Source: Stenocarpella maydis (lineage: Eukaryota > Ascomycota > Sordariomycetes > Diaporthales > Diaporthaceae). From it: a stretch of 64,000 nt of DNA. The notes beneath the pieces are model-generated. The model did no database searches and was not told the origin of the DNA. It saw only the letters and a program-made list of their open reading frames with translations. Position 1 is the first letter of the stretch. Each line of letters begins with the position of its first letter. A program made the position numbers and the translations under genes. This document shows positions 36,723 through 50,210 of the stretch, piece after piece. The stretch is from NCBI GenBank assembly GCA_002270565.1, contig NQMI01000191.1:4340-68339 (forward strand), written 5' to 3'.

Positions 36723-36923
36723 TTAGACCACAAACGGGTCTTTGTTGCTCCTTTCCGTACAGCAGGTGATGATTCGACCAAGCAGCACCGTCCCGACGAA
36801 GACGCAGAAGATGAAGATATACATCCAAACAGCCCAATCCAGGTCCATCTTAGTATGTTGAAAAGGAAAGGGGAACGGCGTGGCGGTTGGAGCCGCCTGG
36901 CGGGCAATGAGTACAGCATCCAT
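36723..36923 (-). CDS. Possible small single-pass membrane protein
   Basis: A 66-codon frame with ATG at 36923, starting MDAVLIARQAAPTATP. It has a short Pro/Thr-rich N-terminal part, then one hydrophobic segment at about residues 30-48 (AVWMYIFIFCVFVGTVLLG), then a short charged tail with two Cys (ITCCTERSNKD). Third positions within the hydrophobic part favour C, as in neighbouring genes. The layout suggests a type III or tail-region membrane microprotein. I do not recognise a family. An upstream in-frame TTG at 36947 is ignored. It could also be the last exon of a larger gene; the 5' side shows no clear acceptor. Confidence 0.35.
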   Translation of the reverse strand: MDAVLIARQAAPTATPFPFPFQHTKMDLDWAVWMYIFIFCVFVGTVLLGRIITCCTERSNKDPFVV

Positions 36924-36947
36924 GGCCGTGTTATGCGCGGCTGACAA

Positions 36948-38594
36948 GGCTCGTGGCCGGCGAGGTCGAGGTCGGGTTAGGCAGAGGGCGGCGGTGCAAC
37001 CAGCGCACCTAGTTCAACGAATGTGGTTCGTCCGACAGAAGCCAGGACCTAGCAAGAAAGAAATCGTACGATGGCCGTGATGCTCCAGGCACACCAAAGT
37101 GTAATCTGCACTTAAGCGAAAACAAAAAGTGGGATGAGAAAAGGCTTGGGAGCAAAAAGTGGCCTGATTTTTTGCGAGAGCACGGGGTATGGCACATGGG
37201 ATAAATGGGAAGAGATGGGAAAGGGCCCACCTGGTACAAGATGGGGTGTGTGCCCCTGGCAGGAAGATCAGACCGAAGTTGTCACACCAACAACATCGCC
37301 AACGGGTGCTAACAATCCAAGCATGGCTACTAAACAGCTAACGGCCTTGGCATCGAGGGCAGCGTCTGAGCGGGTGCGGCATTAGATTAGGTTCCAGATC
37401 TGCGCAAGGCCAGATCGACCGAATATATGGGGAGTCTTGGCCTGGGCCGCCGCAGGCTGATACGGAAGCGAGTCTCACCAGCGTGCACCCTTCGTTCCGG
37501 ACTTTGCACCGATGAAGCACGTCTATGAGGGATGACGTCCACCCACAGTGGACAATCGAAAGGACGATCAAGCAAGCCATATATTGCCAGAGGCCCCGGC
37601 TCGTGTGGCTGGGTTGCACCAACAGCGCCCGGTTGCAGGCGCATGAGTATGTTCAGATGGAGTTGGAAGGCCTTCTGCATGCATATCATTTCTTTCCTCC
37701 TCCCTCAAAGATCCCTCGGAGTTCTTCCAGATCTCAACTCAGCCATATACCTGCTGGTATGTGTGACTCAATGTGCAAAACTTGGGGCTGTTACCACCAT
37801 GCAGCCTTGGTAAGGCTCACCAGCCCGATGATGGCAGAGTCGTTGGTGATCCTGGACATTGCATTGCTGCAGGCACACTTCACCACGTCCGTTGCTATTT
37901 TCAGTATGGTCACAATGATCTCTTGAGTTTTCTCTGCTGGTAGGTAACTAAGTCTGGCTACGCCTGGCCCAACCCTGGCCGCGTGGACAAGCAACCTCGA
38001 GACATGGGATTCTACGTGATCCTTTTAGGTGGAGGTCAAGTTGCAGGCAGAGAGGGTGGTTGTTCTTATATTGTGTAGACCTCAGTTATACGGTGGTTAT
38101 CTTGGGTGTAAAACCTGGTAGTCTATCTCATCGCAGCTGGAGAATGCGATCAGAGCCATCTGCATCCGGTCTCACAGCAACGAAGGCCTCGTGAGAAAAC
38201 CCCGGTGTCACCTAAAGGGCTCTAGTATGTATACTCCTGTGCATACTGGGAAAGCTGCAGGTCATCGCAGAGGCGGGCATAATCCTGTGCATTGGAATTA
38301 CTGTAATTTCCATTTATTCAATCTGCTCTCTCACAATGTAGCTTTTCATTTTCCCCTTGCGATTTTTTTCGCTTGGGATTTTTCCCTTTTAAAAAAGAAC
38401 TACGGGGAAGGTCACCGCTCAACTGCATCGCGCCATTTGTCCTGAAAACATACGTAGCAGGACCAGCATTGAAAGCCGGCCCATAACAAGTCTTGGGCCA
38501 ACGAGACAATCGAAATCAAACATCACGAACGAACTACATCAGGGCACGTTCTGATTGTAACATATTATTTTCTAAACGGAAAGCTTATCCTGAC
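36948..38594. other. Intergenic, no supported gene
   Basis: GC about average for the right half. Open frames up to 133 codons exist on both strands but have no recognisable domain, signal peptide or convincing introns. It includes the 3' flank of the gtb3-like gene. Confidence 0.6.
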
Positions 38595-41500
38595 TTATAC
38601 CTCTCTAGACGAAATATAGGAACCTGCTCGAGACTCAACCCATGGTCTCCTCGGCTGTTTACTCAACCTTCTACCCTCGTAATTTGAGAACAGCGAGGTC
38701 CTGCTCATGTTGCTCGGGGGGAATTCCTGCCAGCGGACGGACCTCTTTCTGCTCAGAGCAAGAGCTGCGCCGTTCGCACGGCTCAGAAGCCCACCGGTGC
38801 TGCGACCCCCCCTCGTATCGTCCACAGCGCGGCTACCGTTTTGGCCAGGCCTTTCACTTACATCCAGCACACCCCAATCTTCTGTCTCGGCCCACATTTC
38901 CTCCTCAGAGACATCGCTATATCGCAGCGGGACGTTTGCACCGAACCTGAAGCTCCGGTTGGCAGGCGCCATGAGGACCTCGTCAGCGCGCATTCGAGCC
39001 ATGTGCCACTGGATCCAGTACATCTGCTCGTGCTCGCGCAAGTAGCGTTCGCCATGGAACCCCTTGAGGACGACACCCCGCGAGAGCATGCCCAGCTCGC
39101 GGCGGAATTCGGCCTTCTCGTACATGCGCCGAGTGAGCCATTCCACGTCCGAGTCCCTGATGACGTCCGGCAGGGTAAGGCTCGCTGGTACCGCATCTTT
39201 GTCGCCGACCTCGCCCGTGAACTTGGACCACGGCCCGACCATGGACAGCATGGCGATTTGGGCACGGGCCAGCGCCACGGGATCGTTTGGCGGGACAACT
39301 TCGCCGTACTTGCGATCTTGATCGTCGGGATCTGTCAGTACTAGCGCGGTTGCGCCGACCGAGGTGGCGACAATAGGGACACCCGCAAGCGCGGCCTCAG
39401 CAATGGCGAGAGGCAGGCCCTCGGAGAGGGATGAGTTCATAAACAACCAGGCATCCTTGAGAACCTCTTGGGGCCGGCCAAACCCTCCCAGGATGACCTT
39501 GTCAGACATCTTGCACTGCTGGATGAGTTTTGTCATGTCGATGGTGTAGCTCGGCTCGCGGTCCTGAGCACCGTACACGACGAGCCTGTAGTCTTTGAAG
39601 CCGAACTTGTTGATGATGACGTCGGCTGCTAGGATGGCAGTACGCACGTCCTTGATGAATTGGACGTTGGACAGCATGATGACGGTCGGCACCTCGGTGC
39701 GGACGTGGTCCACCGGCTCAAAGGCGTCCATGTTCCCGACGCCGTTCACAATGGGATCAATCTTGCGTCGGAACTGGTTTCTGTGGCTGACTTTGCCCAT
39801 GTCGGTGCCGAGATCAGCCTCCCAGATGGGGTTGAAGAAGGATGTGCAAGGCAGGATGACATCGGCGTGGAAGTAGGCAAGCTTCGTTGCCAGGCCGATT
39901 CCGGCAAGGAGCATGGATTGCACCGGGATCGACAGCTCGCACTGCGCGGGCGAAATGTTGAGGCAGCACTCTCGCCAGAGTATGGCATGATCCCAGATGC
40001 CGAACGTGGTGCCTCGCTTGTACTTGAGAAGCATGCCGAACAGACTGCTGATGCCGTGATGTGTGCTCTGGAACACCTGGGGGCAGTTCTCGGGAGATTG
40101 CACGCTGAAGATGAAGAAGTACGACTTGTAGATGGCCAGCGCGTCTCTGAAGTCCGTCATACTGGGGCGGGACAGTTCGAACCAGTCGGACGGGTCCGTG
40201 ATGTCGGCGTCATCGTAGCTCTCCAGCCACGCCTCAGCCCACGCAGCAGCGACCTCCTTGCTGTTCCATGCCTCGTTATAGTCCTTGTGCTCAAAGAACT
40301 TGAACATGGTCAGCATGATGTTGCTGTAGTGCAGGAGCCCCGGCCTGCCTATGTGACGGGACCTAGCCCCCTTGACGAACTGCTTGAGCAGGGGCACGAA
40401 TGTGTTCAGGATGTCCCGCTTGATTTCAGTGTTCCCGATCTTGCGGTCGACTTCAGATTGCAAGAGGTTGTCGATGACACCATGGTTGGGCGTCTTGCCG
40501 TCCAAACCCCATAGCGGTAGGATTTTGAGTGACTGAACGTTCTTCTCAATCTGAAAACGAGGGATGCCATACTCATTTGCAGACTCGGCGAGGACGTGGT
40601 TCCGGATCGTGCTGTGGCCGTTGACGAGGTCACGCCGGCAGTTGGATACACCACCAGGTGATTCGGGCCAGCAACCCACGTCGTTGAAAATGACCGAGAT
40701 GCGCTCTTGTGTGTCCTTGAAACAGTCTTCCGGGCGGGTCGTCATCTGGTTCGCGTCCTTGCCAAGCCCCATGGCATAAAGATCAGAGGCCTTGATAGGC
40801 AACATGCAGACTTCCGAGACGTCCTTCTCGAGCTCGGTGGCGGCGACAATCCGTTCGATATTCTCGTCGAGCTCTCTTTTTGCGGCGGTCAGCTGCCCCG
40901 AAGAGCGATAAGCCCAGTACTTCAGCAGCGTGGGCTCCTCGCGCAGAATCAGCTCGTCCATCCAGCACGCGGTGATGCCGTCAAGCGAGTTGGACTTGAG
41001 CCAGTTATTCCAAAGTTCGGTGCGGAGCCACCAGGTGGGCACTCGGGAATAGACCTTCTTCTTGTGCCAGTAGTTCCATGCGCCAGGGTTGATCATGGTC
41101 CTCAGGGACTTGACTGCACGGTTGCTACCGATGTACTTGTAGATACGGCGCACGTCAGCTCTGCGGTGTCGGATGAACAGATCATCATTCTCGAAGAACA
41201 CATCAGTCGGCCGGGTTTGCATTATCTCCTCCTCTGGGAAAACCCGTGGGGGCTGCGCAATCAGACAGCGCTGTCCACCCTCCTCCATGACAGTGACCAT
41301 GGTCGGGTCGCGCCGGTGGGCATAGTTGCTGGTGGTTGTGTACGTCTTTGCGCCGATCTTGCGCACGATCCGACAGACACGGTCCGAGGGTACCCAGTCG
41401 AGTTTCGTACCGACGTCAGCACGGAGGGGCACGCCCCAGTAGACGACGAGGCTATCCTGCTTGTTGGACTCTGCAAGTCTGAACTCAGCACGTAGGATCT

Positions 41501-44500
41501 CGTGACTGCTCTTGGGACTGGACTTGTACGAATATGTGAACTCATATTCCTTGTCTCCAAAGATCATGTCGCCGTGGGTGACGCGCCCGTATTTGTCGTA
41601 GTAACACTTCTTATAGTTTTGGCCTTCAACAACCTCTTTGAAGGCTGGCCACCTCGTGCGGGTGTCCTCGCCATAATTGTACGTGGAAAAGATCCACGGG
41701 CTGGCTTTTTTATTCTTGCCGGTCGACTTGTCTTGGCGATTCGAGAGTCGGAACGCATTGTCATAAACTGCCGTGGACACCGGCTCTACATCGGTGGGAC
41801 GGGTCGAGAGCTGCTTGTCGAATATCTCCAGGGTAATGGAGTTTTGCTCATTGCGCGCTGCAAACCCGGTGATGACCTTCCTCAGCTGTTCAACCACCAC
41901 CCTGTCCTTGACGAGGGTCCTGGATGCACCCTTCTTTGCAAGGCGGGAAATTCGCACGAGGTTTTTGCGGTGGTAGATGAGAAGGACGTAGACCCATATG
42001 TTCTTGAGGAACCAGCAGAAGCGCCAGAATGTCAGGATCATCCAAAGGATCGGGCCGCGCGCGTACGAGTACCGGAAATTGTACCACAGCTCTCTCTCCA
42101 CGTCCGAGCCAGCACCGGTGATGATGCCGACCCACTTGGTGAACGTGTTCGGGATGGATGAGACGGTCTCGACAAGACCCAGAAAGAAAGTCTGCTGGCG
42201 TGGCCCCATGTGCACCGGCGCACAATGAAGTTCTGCCTTGGAAAGTGGCGCTGTGCCCGTCTCAAGCGAGTAGTCCGCGTTGATGTGCTCACGCTCCAAC
42301 GTCTTTTGGTAGATGGTCAGGGCAGTCTCGAGGTGGAAATCTGAGGTCTGGAGGTCGATGGACTGGTTGGCCATGAACTGATGCAGGTCTCTGGATACCG
42401 AAACCGGATCACCCAGGATGCGGCAAAATATGACCTCGCGGACGTAGGGAGGGAGATCACGCCACTTGCTGTCGACGTGGATACCGAGGCAGAGATGCTT
42501 CATGATCTTGAGATTAGTTTTCCGCTGGATTTCAAGGAGGGTGGGCAAATCCGACGTAGACAGCTCGAAGTCGATACGACGGGACAATTGCTCCGTCTCG
42601 TGGAGGAAATGCTCGGCCTGAATGGCGCGCTGGCGGTCCATGTGGAATATCGCACGGGCGGTATGGAAAAGGATGGCCTCGGTGGCAAAATAAGCGAGCA
42701 GGGGCTGCCATGTCGGAACGTTGATCTCGTCCTCGAGGAGGTACCCTGTCGAGATCTCCAGCATGTTCCCATCGTACCGGCTGAAGGACATCGAACTGCC
42801 AAAGCCCATCTCAATGAAGGAGGTACGGGTGCTGAGATTCAGCTCAATCCTGCCTGCTTTCCACATGTCGAGGGCCACCTTGAGGACGTCCTCTGACCAC
42901 GCTGCATTCTGTGCGTGGACATTAGGCTGCCCGACTGCCAGGCGCAGCAACTCTGGGATCCGGTCGCAGATGAGATTCGACGAGTTGACCGTGACCTTGT
43001 TGCCGGGGAGATCTTTCCAGGTGGCAACCTCGGAAGTCTCTGAGACGGCCATGCTCGGGTTGGACAGACGGGGCTGCGTCCACCCAGTCGAGACCCCGCC
43101 GGGCGGGTGATTCTTCCGCACTGGCTTCTGAATATGCAAGTCTTTCCACACGAAGAAGGTCGTCAGGACGGCGGCCATGATCGCAGCAGTGTTCAGGGCG
43201 ATCACATCTGTGTAGAACGGCTGCTCTTTGCCGTAGATGCCGTGGATGGTGCAGCCGACGATAAAGCCCGCCACGGCGCCGGACAGGATGGCACCGACGT
43301 GGTATTTGACATCAGTGGTGAAGCACCGGTTGAATTGAAATATCATGACCGCGGTGTAAGCAATCACGTAGGCGTAATACAGGACAATGAGCTGTTGGTC
43401 CTTGACAAAGAGCCAGACAAAGATGGAGGAGAAGCCAAGCCAAAAGACGAGTCTTTGGGAAAGTTCAAGCAGAGCGCCGACATATTTCCGTCGACGGCTC
43501 TTCTCCCAGTCCTCCAGGACAACCGTGGCGTGGTCGAAGTCTGTCAATTTTTCTTCGGACAATGTGTAGTTGTCTGACCAGTAATTCTGCAACGTCCCGT
43601 CGAGCGTCATGACAGAGGAGCAAAAGTACAGGATGGCGAAACAGATGGCATAGCGAGCCGTGTCATCCTTGAAAATGACGATGGGCCCGTTCCGAGCGCT
43701 CATGACTATACTTACCCATCTGTCCATTAGTGCAACGAGGAAGAGGCCGACGCTGGAGCCGATGTCGAAGCGGGCATATCGGAACAGGATAAAGATGTTG
43801 TGTTCCTTGAGACCCTGCGCAAGTTGCTCCTGGGTTTTCAAGGCCTGGTTCACCTGGCCGAACCAGCCAGTTGTCAGCGTCTCCGCCCTGGCCCTCGCAG
43901 GATCGTCCTTTTTCAGAAGCCAGTCCAGATACGGCATGCCCTGTGCCACTCGCACGACCACAGGATCGGCTAGCTTTGTCCGGCCAAAGCCGAGAATGCC
44001 GTCGCTGTATGCCTCAACTTGCTGGCGGAAAGCCAGCAGTGCCAGCTTCTTTTTGGCCTCGGGTGACAGGTTTTCCTCTGTCTTGGTTCTCGTCCTCGCG
44101 AGGCACTTGCCAGTCTCTGATGCCATCTCAGAGGATTCCTCCTCCGCCCTTGCCTCCACCCGGGTGTTGTACCAGTTGATGATGTCTTTCTCTGTGATAC
44201 GAGGGATCTTGGTCATCCAGTTTGACCATTCGTGACACAGCTGTCGGTATTGGAACAGAATTAAGACGAGAAACGCGTAGATTATGGTCAAGTAGACCTC
44301 CACGTCATGACCAGGGACAAAGGTCGATATGAGTGGCGACAGGAAGAACATTGGGATCGTCCGCCACAAAACAGTGCGGCCTGAAGTCAGTGGACTGCCA
44401 TGCTGGTGCATCGTGGCCATGACACCTGCGTGCGTGGTGGTCTGTCAGTGGACACGACTCGTGGCTTCAGCTCATAAAAGGGAATGAAACGTACCCAGGA

Positions 44501-47500
44501 CATTCAGATACATCGAGATGGCAATCAGGTACAGAATAAAGATAATGCCGGTGCCGACGTTGACCTTGACAGTGAATATGATGAAACCCACGATCCCAAC
44601 AAGTACGGTAAGCACGAAGCCGCCCGAAAGTCGCTGCACATGAAAATAGATCATATTGTCGTACGCGTACTGGCTCGCTGTCAGTTACGGCCCGAGGTCG
44701 TCTGGTTTGCGAGACAGCCGGTAAACTTACGTTGCAAATGTAGTAGTTCCCAATGCTCCCAACCCATCCCGTGACACCGGCGGAGATCAGGAGCGACATC
44801 AATAATGCATAGCACGCGGCAGTAAGGTGCTCGTTGCCGAGCCAAGCCGTCATAAAGAGGCCGCGGCCAAGGAATGTCAGCAGCAGGATGTCGATGATGG
44901 CGGGAAGGCAGAATATCGAAAGCGCACCAAACTCTGCGAACTTCTTGCGAAGCTGGGTGACCGTCTTGACAAACCCCTTGCGCGAGGGACCGTCTGGATC
45001 CATCTCGTCGCTGCCTGTAGAACCAGGGTCCGGCTTGGAGAAGACGGTCATGATCTTCTTGTCCTTGAACGCCTCTGGCGGTGGATGCTCCGCAAGAAAC
45101 TTGTGATAGCGGTCGTAGATGATTTCGCCTAGATCTCGAGGGGGCATCCCGAAGTATGCCTCGCACTGGGAGCCGAGAGCCCAGAGCTCAGAGAACACAG
45201 CAGCCTGGTCGGGCTGGGAGAGGAAGAAGGGACAGCGGTCCGTGGTCTCGATGTAGACGTCCTCAAAGGCGCACTTCCGCAGGGCAGAGAAGAATATCAG
45301 CGCAAAGAGATCCGCATTCACGTCGACATACTCGCAGTCTGATGCCCACGAGCCCCAAGGGTCATAGGCCTGTAACAGCGAGTCGCTCAGCATGTTGAGC
45401 TTTTCACGGTCTCCGGCGAAGAGCGCATCAACCACAATCCTGTCGACGTAGCGGGAGAGCAGTAGCAGATTAGCAATGGAAGGAAGCCTGTTTGCGCCAA
45501 GCCGCACAAAGTCCTGAGACCGGCGGCGGAACAGTGTCTCCATATCTGACGACCCGCTCAGAACCCCCTGGGACGCCGCATGGTTCCATGACTCTGTCGC
45601 GGCCTGGTCCAAGAGAACTGAGCGGCAGTGCTCCTCAATGCCGTACTTGAAATGATGTGTCATGTCAGATACCTTGATCTGTTCCAGTAAGAAGAGTGTC
45701 TCCGCTGGGGTAGCATTCTCGATCTGGTGCCTTATGCTGAGGGGGAGGGCGACCTCGTCGAGCCCTGGGTTGAGCGTGCGCTCAAACTGGAGCTCCTCCT
45801 CGTACCTCTCGATGCGAGGGACGTCGTGGTGTGCGAGCCAGGTGTGAAGGATCGTGGTGATGTCGCTCGGGCATCGTCGAGAGATAAACAGGTCCATCTC
45901 ACCCACAGTCGAGTCCCGATGGGAATGCGCCCTACCAACCTTGTGCGCGGCGGAGACGCCCCAGAACTCAGCAGTATTGTCGGGCATCGTGAATCCGCTG
46001 CCGAGGCCCTTGTAGACAAAGATTCTCCGCTGCTTGAGCCCATCAACAAGGCTACCGATGATATCTGCATACCTGGAGGCGGCTGAGAACTGCTCGAGAC
46101 CCTGGATGAGCTTGGTTAACTCGGCGTCCGTGATGCGCTGCAACATCTTCAGATCCCGAAGGTGGATCTGAGTATCGAGTATGGCCTCGTGCTGGGCAGT
46201 TGTGGGCTCGCTCAGGAGGGGCACGCAGCCGTAGAGTGAGATCTGCTCTCCCTGTGATGTGCGCTCCCAGAAGTCTTCTCGGTACGGCCCATCGGGAACA
46301 TAATCGGGGGGTGCCACCTTGATAGGTCGTTCGACCCTCAAGGCCTGGAGGTCCTCGGGCAGAGGGAGCGGCCTGAGGAGCTCATCGATGTTCGGGATGA
46401 CCTGTTGGAGCTCGCCAAATGGCAGGCTGGCGACCTTCTCGATCGAGTCCCGGCGCCCATTGCCAACGTGTGTGATGCGCTTCCGTTGCATCCACGAGCT
46501 CTGCAGCTCGGACGTCTCGGTCCGCCGCAGGTACTCGAATGCACTCAGACTCGCCGGCATCTTGGCTGGAGCGCCTGGTGAGCTCGTTGGCGAGGTGGCA
46601 GGCCCATGCTCGAGGACTGCCGCGAAGTGGTTGGCGAGCTTTACCGACCTGCGCACGACAGCGGCGGACGGCCGGGCGTTCCAGCGGTCGAAGAAGCCAA
46701 CAAAGAAGCTCGGCCGCTCTATGCGCTGGTCCGCACACTTGGCCATGACATCCCGCAGAGCCAACGAGCGGAAGTAGTCCCTCCTCTTCCCATCCTCAAG
46801 GATACAGGCATTCTCGAGGACGATACCGGCGAGAAACTTCAGGTTGACGGACTTGAGGACCTTGCAATCATGGTGGCACTTGAGAAACACGGGCACCTGG
46901 AGCTCACACAGGCGCATGAGAATGTCGGGGACGGAAGTCATGCCATCGTCGCTCAGCAGGCCGATGTCAATGACAAGACCCACCACGGCGTTGTCACTGT
47001 ATATGTTGAAGAGATAGTCCACCACGAGAGAGGTTGCGGGTTCTGACGGGCACACTGAAGACAAGTCCTGACCGTCGACTAACGCGAGGACCGGCGTGGA
47101 TGCTGGCACGCCAGCGATGGTGCTTGAGGTCTCGGAGAATGAGCCCTGGTCCGCGTCGTCGAGTGCGGCGGCTGCCGCCAGAAACGGCAGAGCGACGATG
47201 ATGAGGTCGTGGTCAGCGCTGGTCTTCCCTAGGTTCGGCACAGGGCTGTCCTTTGCAAAAATACAGAAGGACTGCACCGCTGCCAGATCCAAGCACGGCG
47301 ATGGCTCCAGGGCCTTGGCCCTCTCCAGTGTCTTGGCCTTGTTTGAGCTTCGAAATGGTCAGCCTGGGTCCCTCGCACGCCTATGCGCGGTTCTGCACGT
47401 ACCTTTTGCTCGACCTGCTCCATGACCGCAGCCACTTGGAGGACCGGTCCCCGAGGTACAGAAGGGTCGGGATCCCGAGGGCGACAATGGCCAGGACGAA

Positions 47501-47635
47501 TGTGAACCATTGCACGGGGATGACGAGGCGGTCCTCGGCGGGGAGGATGGAGTTACAATAAATCTCCCATGGCGCGTTGTCACATTTCTCGATTGCCGGG
47601 TCTCCGGACAGAGGAGGCTGAAAGAAAGAGGCCAT
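38595..47635 (-). CDS. gtb3: Gtb3-like multi-pass GT4 glycosyltransferase (GAG synthase)
   Basis: My model has exons 47635-47403, 47347-44731, 44669-44495 and 44425-38595 (8856 nt, 2951 aa). The introns are 55, 61 and 69 nt, each with a GT donor (GTACGT, GTAAGT, GTACGT) and AG acceptor, and they keep frame (phases 2, 0, 1). ATG is at 47635. Residues about 38-62 form a membrane span. Residues about 160-320 look like an extra barrel-like domain (VVGLVIDIGLL, AGIVLENACIL). Many spans follow at about 885-1070, 1220-1450 and about 1810-1840. A GT4 glycosyltransferase domain occupies about 2480-2735, with SEGLPLAIAEAALAGVPIVA as the nucleotide-sugar block. The C-terminus is basic and low-complexity. 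In A. fumigatus gtb3 is the predicted synthase/exporter of galactosaminogalactan and resembles PelF of the bacterial Pel system in its GT4 part. The assignment rests on domain content plus its neighbours. The start and introns are predicted only. Confidence 0.85.
44426..44494 (-). other. gtb3: Intron 3 of gtb3-like gene
   Basis: 69 nt, donor GTACGT at 44494 downward, CTGAC branch site near 44445-44450, acceptor CAG at 44428-44426. It joins codons for G (phase 1) and keeps the frame into the long last exon. Confidence 0.85.
44670..44730 (-). other. gtb3: Intron 2 of gtb3-like gene
   Basis: 61 nt, donor GTAAGT at 44730 downward, TAACTGAC branch site near 44685-44692, acceptor CAG ending at 44670. 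Phase 0; it joins a hydrophobic segment (GNYYICN) to YAYDNMIYF. Confidence 0.85.
47348..47402 (-). other. gtb3: Intron 1 of gtb3-like gene
   Basis: 55 nt, donor GTACGT at 47402 downward, GCTGACC branch site near 47360, acceptor AAG ending at 47348. Phase 2 (AG|C, Ser78). Without it the first exon stops after 84 codons. Confidence 0.8.
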
Positions 47636-50130
47636 GACGCTGCAAGGGTGATTGGGACGGCGAGAGTATTCAGACGCGCCCGCAGTACAGCTCAGCTATG
47701 CGAGCACCCGACGGATAAGAGCGTCCAAGGGGCGAGGACGACAGAGAAAGCGAGGGTGACATTAATGATTATCGAAAGCGGTACAGGACCTATCGGGTTA
47801 TCAAAACATGGCGTGGACAGAGTCGATACACATGTGCCGGCGAGACAGGACGAATTTGATGGGGCGGGCTCCCCGAGCTCTCTTGTCGTCGTTCTGGCAC
47901 GGGCTTGATGGACGAGCGACTGACAGATGAGATAACCGAGTCCCGGCAGTGTTGAACTCAAGGGGCCGGGGTTCTAGAAGTAGTAGCGACTGCAGAGAGG
48001 GAAGAATATAGGAGAGGGGATGATGAGGCTTGCTATCCGCCCATATCAAAAAATGACCATGGTTCGTTCGCAAGGGCAGAATACAGCTCCGGGAACAAGA
48101 TGGGATAGCGAGAGGACAAACACGGAGAGAGCGTGCAGTAAGCCTGGGCAACACAGATGGTGGACTTGGCCAACAAAGCAGATGCTAGCCCGTCCCAAAA
48201 CACGAACGAAATCGTCAATCATCCGAAATAGAACATGCCCCCCGGGCACACTGCCAGGCTGGTTGGTCGGACATGGCTCTGTGGGCAAGTGGGCCCAGTT
48301 CTCGTTCCCCAGCAAGCCAGCCGCTAGCAGAGTGAGAAGAGGCGGCAGGAGGAGGCACATGGTGGCCAAAGGGACCATGAGCGGAGCTGCTCAGGTGTGA
48401 GCTCGCCTTGACGCCGGCTGGACCGACCAGGGACCATGATGGCATGGGCCAGCATATTGGCACGTCAGGGATCATGATGTTTTGGTGTAGGGGGTCGCTA
48501 TTCGTCGGTAGATTATGGTCCACATGAGGCACGCGTTACCGTACTGGTCGTTCGTGTATGTGCATGTATGAATATGGCATAGTGTTACCCAGTAGTGCGG
48601 TGCATCGCGGTCCAATCCATTACGGCCCGCGGGGGGGGGGGTGGTTAAGACGCTCGTACCCACATAGTCGAGCGGTGCCGTCTGTGTCACACCACTAGAA
48701 CGCCGCCGGCGCATGTGCTGGTGTAATTACACTATAGGCACCACGATAATCCACACCAAAGAAGATCGTGCGGTGGGCCGGGGGGCGGACGGAATAATCC
48801 AGCGAAGGTGGGACGGCGGGCACGGCTCACCAGAGCGTCGTGGGGCAAAGGGTCAAAACACCACACCAACCAAGCGGCCGCTGGGGAGACTGAGTCAAAC
48901 TGGAATGCACATAGTATGCGGGAGTGTTAGCGCGATACCTATTTAGAGGCAGGGACGGTAACGTCTTTGCGAGCCAACGGGAAAAAGAAACACGAAACAC
49001 GAAACACGAAGCACGATAAAAACACCCGCACACACAAAACAGCAGGTTTCACTCACCGCTTCTGGAGACGAGCGAGGCCCGGCAAGAGAAGAACAAGGGA
49101 AAAAAAAAGACGACTGAGACAGGAATCGAGGGCTTACGCTTGGCGGCATGCAGGCATTTTGATATCGCCCCGATAAAATAATGTACCCGTTTAACCTCTC
49201 CCGGCCCTTCTGCCCTCGCCCTGCGGCGCCACCCCCTTCCCCTCCCCACTGTTTTTTTTTTCTTCTTTTTTTTTTCCTCCTTAATTTATTCCCACGTTGG
49301 GGGAAGCATGGAAATGGCATCGGTAGACATGCAGACATGCAGATTAGCCGGATCGCTGGTCAAGACATAGTGCTTTATATCAAGGATCCGCCGAGAGACC
49401 AAAACAGAACAGGCCGGGGCCCGCACCACGCATGGTGTCCGTCACTGTAAGCAGTGCCCAGCACTGCGCGCCATCGGAGGATGGGAAGGAGGAAGTGAAG
49501 GATGCAACCTGGACGCGCGGGCTGCTCAGCTGCACCTTGACGACAGTTCGGCCTCGTTGTGAAACAGATGGGCTCAGTAGTGTGGGCGATGCTACGGTGC
49601 TGCAAACTGGGGAGGCCTGAGCACGAGATGATGTGCCGTCATGTACGGCGCCCCGTGGGCAGATCAGGGTGCAGGGCGACATGATCAAGGAGGCGAGGGA
49701 CATGGACAGGATGACCAAGGCCGTGGGCCATTTTTGGCAGCCGGCTGGTGTGCTGGTGCAACCCCGGATTTTGAGTGAAATTGCTGGGTTACACGGCACG
49801 GCGCCGGCCAGAGCTTGGGATTCCGAGGGAGAATTGGCTGCAGATGGATCATGCTGATGTGATGGCTGACTGCGACCCAGGCACGGCAGGAAGATGATGG
49901 CTGCAGCCAGGCAGGCCTGTGCCGCGGCCGAGGACGCATGAACAGGTAGATTGAAGGCATGCCAGGTCGTGCCTCGAGAGGGTGCTGGCGCGAACACGGA
50001 CAGCGTTGTTTGTTGAGATGAGGGTGACGGCCTGCGGGAAAAGGGGGGTCTGTGTGCCCTGCTATTTTGTCTGTGACTGGGAATAATCGAGGTGGGGCGT
50101 GGCGACTTAGACCAGACCAGCACTGATATT

Positions 50131-50210
50131 TACTTAGGTAGGTATACTACCTAGGTGTACTAGCGAGGTGTACTAGCTAGGTATACCAGCTAGGTGTACT
50201 ACCTAGGTAG
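50131..50210. repeat. Clustered CTAGGTGTAC-like degenerate repeats
   Basis: About five imperfect units of 13-15 bp (CTAGGTGTACTAG, CGAGGTGTACTAG, CTAGGTATACCAG) in tandem, many partly palindromic. A related CCTAGGTAGGTAAG occurs near 51362. Possible protein-binding array or simple low-complexity DNA. Confidence 0.75.

Noticed and set aside
37525..37926. 133-codon plus-strand frame, and a minus-strand frame at 37791-37994
   Set aside because: No domain and no codon bias. The minus frame has a hydrophobic look but no start or splice context.
39660..41495. Long plus-strand open frames (284 and 262 codons) opposite the gtb3-like gene
   Set aside because: They are antisense shadows of a GC-rich coding exon, with no domain or start context of their own.
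49380..50123. 247-codon minus-strand frame
   Set aside because: Low-complexity Ser/Pro/Ala translation, no recognisable family, no intron support.
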